Positions 37,112-39,757 of a stretch of 39,757 nt of DNA are shown here, piece by piece. Within the stretch, counting starts at the first letter, position 1. Each line of letters opens with the position of its first letter. The DNA is from Flavobacteriales bacterium (lineage in GTDB: Bacteria > Bacteroidota > Bacteroidia > Flavobacteriales_D > Sanyastnellaceae). The stretch is from NCBI GenBank assembly GCA_947463065.1, contig CANHSF010000006.1, positions 1 through 39,757 of the forward strand, read 5' to 3'. Position numbers and translations under genes: made by a program. Below the pieces are notes generated by a model, which did not search any database, was not told the DNA's origin, and saw only the letters and a list, made by a program, of their open reading frames with translations.

Positions 37112-39273
37112 TTCTGTGCTTGTTGAGTCGGTTTAACTTCTATGTCGGTGCCCAAGCGTTGGAGATAGGCAATCAACGCTATGATTTCATGATCGGGGCT
37201 TAGGCCTTCTTCTCCAATGAGCAATTGGTCTTGTTGGGCCACTAACTCATCATAAATGCCCATGGCTTGTTTTTGCATTTCACTCACCGCGACCAAATCA
37301 AATCCGGTGGGATACGGAACTCCCATGGTTTGCATGGCGCGAATTTTTCCTGCCGTCAAACTGGTGTCGAGCGTGCTGGTGTGCAACCAAGGGTAACGCG
37401 GCATGATAGAGGTAGGTGATGTAGAGGTGGGATCGGCCATGTGGTTGTAATGCCACGCATGGCTCTTGCGGTTGTTGCCGTATCCCGCGCGCGCCAAGTC
37501 GGGACCGGTGCGTTTGCTGCCCCATTGGAAGGGATGATCGTAGACGAATTCGCCGGCTTTGCTGTATTCGCCATAGCGTTCGGTTTCGGCGCGGAAGGGG
37601 CGCACCATTTGCGAGTGACAGGTATAACATCCTTCGCGCACATAGATGTCACGACCTTCTAACTCCAACGGTGTGTACGGTTGCACGGCAGCGATAGTGG
37701 GGATGTTGTCCTTGATGAGGAAGGTCGGAATCAATTCGAGGATACCGCCTATGCCCACAGCAACAAGGGCGAACACCAACATCTGAACCGGTTTGCGTTC
37801 GATCCAACGGTGCCAGTGTTCTTTGCCGTGGATGCTGTAAGCCTTGGCCAAGCCAGGTGCTTCGGCTTCTTCATTGGCCAGAAAGGATCCTGCTTTGGCC
37901 GTTTTGTAGAGGTTGACAATCATGATCAACGCACCGATCAAGAACAATGTACCGCCCAAGGAGCGCAACGCATAGAATCCTTGCATACCGTTGACCATGT
38001 CTAAGAACTGGTATTGCAAACGGCCGTCTTCGGTGAATTGCGTCAACATTTCATTGTGGCGCCATCCTGCCCAATACATAGGTACTGCATACAATACGAT
38101 GCCGAGCGTACCAATCCAAAAGTGCCAGTTGGCTAGCTTTTTCGACCACAATGCGGTGCGCCACATTTTGGGCACCAACCAATACAATACGCCGAAGGTG
38201 AGGAAGCCGTTCCAACCCAATGCGCCAACATGCACGTGTGCAACGATCCAGTCGGTGTAGTGAGCAATGGCATTGACACTCTTGAGGGACAGCATCGGGC
38301 CTTCGAACGTGGACATACCGTAAGCGGTAACAGCTACCACCATGAATTTGAGCACGACATCTTCGCGCACTTTGTCCCACGCACCGCGGAGGGTAAGCAA
38401 GCCATTGATCATGCCGCCCCACGATGGCGCGATGAGCATAACACTGAACACCACACCCAAAGATTGCGCCCAGTCGGGCAATGCGGTGTACAATAAGTGG
38501 TGAGGACCTGCCCAGATGTAAATGAAGATCAATGCCCAGAAGTGAATGATCGACAAGCGGTACGAATACACTGGACGGTTGGCTGCTTTGGGAATAAAAT
38601 AGTACATCAATCCCAAGTACGGTGTGGTCAAAAAGAATGCGACGGCGTTGTGACCATACCACCATTGCACCAAGGCGTCTTGCACACCGGCGTACCAAGA
38701 GTAGCTTTTTAATAAAGACACAGGCAGTTCGATGCTGTTGACGATGTGCAACATGGCTACAGTAATCCATGTGGCGATGTAAAACCAAATGGCCACATAC
38801 AAATGGCGCTCGCGGCGTTGGATGATGGTCATGATCATATTGAGTCCGAACACGACCCACACCAAGGTGATCATGATGTCGATGGGCCACTCGAGCTCGG
38901 CATATTCTTTACCGGTGGTATATCCAAATACCAAGGTGAGCGCTGCGGCCACAATGATGAGTTGCCATCCCCAAAAATGGATGTTGGACAATCGATCGCT
39001 CCACATGCGGGCTTTGCACAAGCGTTGCAGTGAATAATAGACGCCCATGAAGATGCCGTTGCCCACAAAGGCAAAAATCACTGCATTGGTATGCAATGGG
39101 CGAAGGCGGCCATAGGTGGTTTGTGCCAGGTCGAAGTTGAGCGCAGGAAATACAAGTTGCAGCGCTACGATTACGCCCACCAGCATGCCAACGGCCCCCC
39201 ATAGTGCGGTGGCGATGGCAAAGTTCTTTACGATGCGATTGTCGTAAGCGAATTTTTCGATCGTGGAATTCAT
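37108..39273 (-). CDS. ccoN: Fused cbb3-type cytochrome c oxidase subunits I and II (CcoN-CcoO)
   Basis: 721 aa. CcoN 'QTTYGRLRPLHTNAVIFAFVGNGIF', 'QWWYGHNAVAFFLTTPYLGLMYYFIPK', 'VAHVHVGALGWNGF', then CcoO 'LELEGRDIYVREGCYTCHSQMVRPFRAETERYGEYSKAGEFVYDHPFQWGSKRTGPDLAR'. Confidence 0.96.
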   Translation of the reverse strand: MNSTIEKFAYDNRIVKNFAIATALWGAVGMLVGVIVALQLVFPALNFDLAQTTYGRLRPLHTNAVIFAFVGNGIFMGVYYSLQRLCKARMWSDRLSNIHFWGWQLIIVAAALTLVFGYTTGKEYAELEWPIDIMITLVWVVFGLNMIMTIIQRRERHLYVAIWFYIATWITVAMLHIVNSIELPVSLLKSYSWYAGVQDALVQWWYGHNAVAFFLTTPYLGLMYYFIPKAANRPVYSYRLSIIHFWALIFIYIWAGPHHLLYTALPDWAQSLGVVFSVMLIAPSWGGMINGLLTLRGAWDKVREDVVLKFMVVAVTAYGMSTFEGPMLSLKSVNAIAHYTDWIVAHVHVGALGWNGFLTFGVLYWLVPKMWRTALWSKKLANWHFWIGTLGIVLYAVPMYWAGWRHNEMLTQFTEDGRLQYQFLDMVNGMQGFYALRSLGGTLFLIGALIMIVNLYKTAKAGSFLANEEAEAPGLAKAYSIHGKEHWHRWIERKPVQMLVFALVAVGIGGILELIPTFLIKDNIPTIAAVQPYTPLELEGRDIYVREGCYTCHSQMVRPFRAETERYGEYSKAGEFVYDHPFQWGSKRTGPDLARAGYGNNRKSHAWHYNHMADPTSTSPTSIMPRYPWLHTSTLDTSLTAGKIRAMQTMGVPYPTGFDLVAVSEMQKQAMGIYDELVAQQDQLLIGEEGLSPDHEIIALIAYLQRLGTDIEVKPTQQAQK

Positions 39274-39434
39274 AGTTCGGTTGTTATGGTTGATTGTGTT
39301 TTGATTTCATCGTCTTTTAACATGCGCAAAGAAGGCGTGGTGGAATCGTCGAATTGTCCGCGCTTTGCACTGTAGATAAAGGCCAACAGAAAGAGTCCCG
39401 CGATGGGGATACTAACACAGATGAGAATATACAT
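39270..39434 (-). CDS. ccoS: cbb3-type oxidase assembly protein CcoS (not in supplied ORF track)
   Basis: 54 aa read directly: MYILICVSIPIAGLFLLAFIYSAKRGQFDDSTTPSLRMLKDDEIKTQSTITTEL. 'SAKRGQFDD...P..RML.D' is CcoS-like. ATGA overlap with ccoNO. Confidence 0.9.
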   Translation of the reverse strand: MYILICVSIPIAGLFLLAFIYSAKRGQFDDSTTPSLRMLKDDEIKTQSTITTEL

Positions 39435-39490
39435 GGTGCCCATAGGTCTTCTGATGATCGTTGGTCCAAAGAAAGGGACGGGGTATAGTG

Positions 39491-39506
39491 TGTGATGTGA
39501 CTCACA
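39491..39506. promoter_or_regulatory. CRP/FNR-superfamily-like dyad TGTGA-N6-TCACA upstream of ccoS
   Basis: TGTGATGTGACTCACA. Confidence 0.5.
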
Positions 39507-39517
39507 TTAGATCGATG

Positions 39518-39533
39518 ACTGATGCGCGTCAGT
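39518..39533. promoter_or_regulatory. Second dyad with the same TGA-N6-TCA core
   Basis: ACTGATGCGCGTCAGT, 14/16 palindromic, centre 27 bp from the first dyad. Confidence 0.4.
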
Positions 39534-39673
39534 TTTGAACCTGATGTGTGTTTGGTGACGGCTGCGTGTGTTTTCGCTTCGCTCAAATATGGAGAGCTGC
39601 GCTCTTTTCACCGCGGAGGCGCAGAGATTTCTATGTTAATTGTCAAGTGTTTTTTCTAATTTGTTAGAAACTC

Positions 39674-39757
39674 TTATCGAACGGTATAGGGTGATTGTCT
39701 ATGGATTACAGCCCAGATGCGGTGTACGAGCTTGTTGCGCACCGCATTGATCACGGA
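39674..39757 (-). CDS. C-terminal fragment (cut by window edge) of a possible IS110-family transposase
   Basis: Minus-strand reading to the edge: ...SVINAVRNKLVHRIWAVIHRQSPYTVR*. The 'NAVRNKLVHRIWAVI' ending resembles IS110-type C-termini. Only 27 aa visible. Confidence 0.4.
   Translation of the reverse strand, partial: SVINAVRNKLVHRIWAVIHRQSPYTVR

Noticed and set aside
38051-38890. 279-aa minus-strand ORF in another frame of ccoN
   Set aside because: Same-strand alternative frame within a strongly supported ccoNO gene; Arg/His-rich shadow translation.
39317-39586. 89-aa minus-strand ORF upstream of ccoN in the track
   Set aside because: Wrong frame; the correct reading in this place is the 54-aa ccoS (39270..39434).
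39701-39757. Plus-strand open frame MDYSPDAVYELVAHRIDHG reaching the window end
   Set aside because: Opposite frame of the better-looking minus-strand transposase-like C-terminus.

Overview
The window looks like a chromosomal segment of a Bacteroidota bacterium. The evidence is type IX secretion (T9SS) sorting domains, a PorP/SprF-type protein, a fused CcoN-CcoO, and helix-hairpin-helix/beta-barrel proteins. From left to right it holds: the 3' part of a Cys-rich T9SS type A cargo; an MBOAT + SGNH + capsule-type glycosyltransferase-like gene set; a half-size TauE/SafE protein; proline dehydrogenase; a SprT-like gene and a small lipoprotein; an MlaE/MlaF-like ABC pair whose ATPase has a substituted Walker A; a giant ~3,026-aa secreted protein with about 31 tandem modules, followed closely by PorP/SprF, TPR-PD40-OmpA and small lipoprotein genes; trigger factor; tRNA-Leu(UAG); an outer-membrane protein/HhH-barrel pair; a stand-alone mini sorting-domain protein; lptB; a PAS histidine kinase with a REC-CRP fusion regulator; a FucP-like MFS transporter; an exact 28-unit heptanucleotide array; and a cbb3 oxidase cluster (ccoS-NO-Q-P-G, fixH, TauE/SafE-like). 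ccoS and ccoQ are missing from the supplied ORF track. The strongest observation is in the giant protein: cysteines on adjacent predicted strands co-vary in pairs. Twelve modules carry a pair in four alternative positions that all keep one constant antiparallel register, and four modules share a second paired set. Next in interest are the Walker A Gly-to-Arg change, two TGA-N6-TCA dyads upstream of ccoS near a REC-CRP regulator, and the heptanucleotide array. Everything was read by eye; no database search, alignment program or structure prediction was run.
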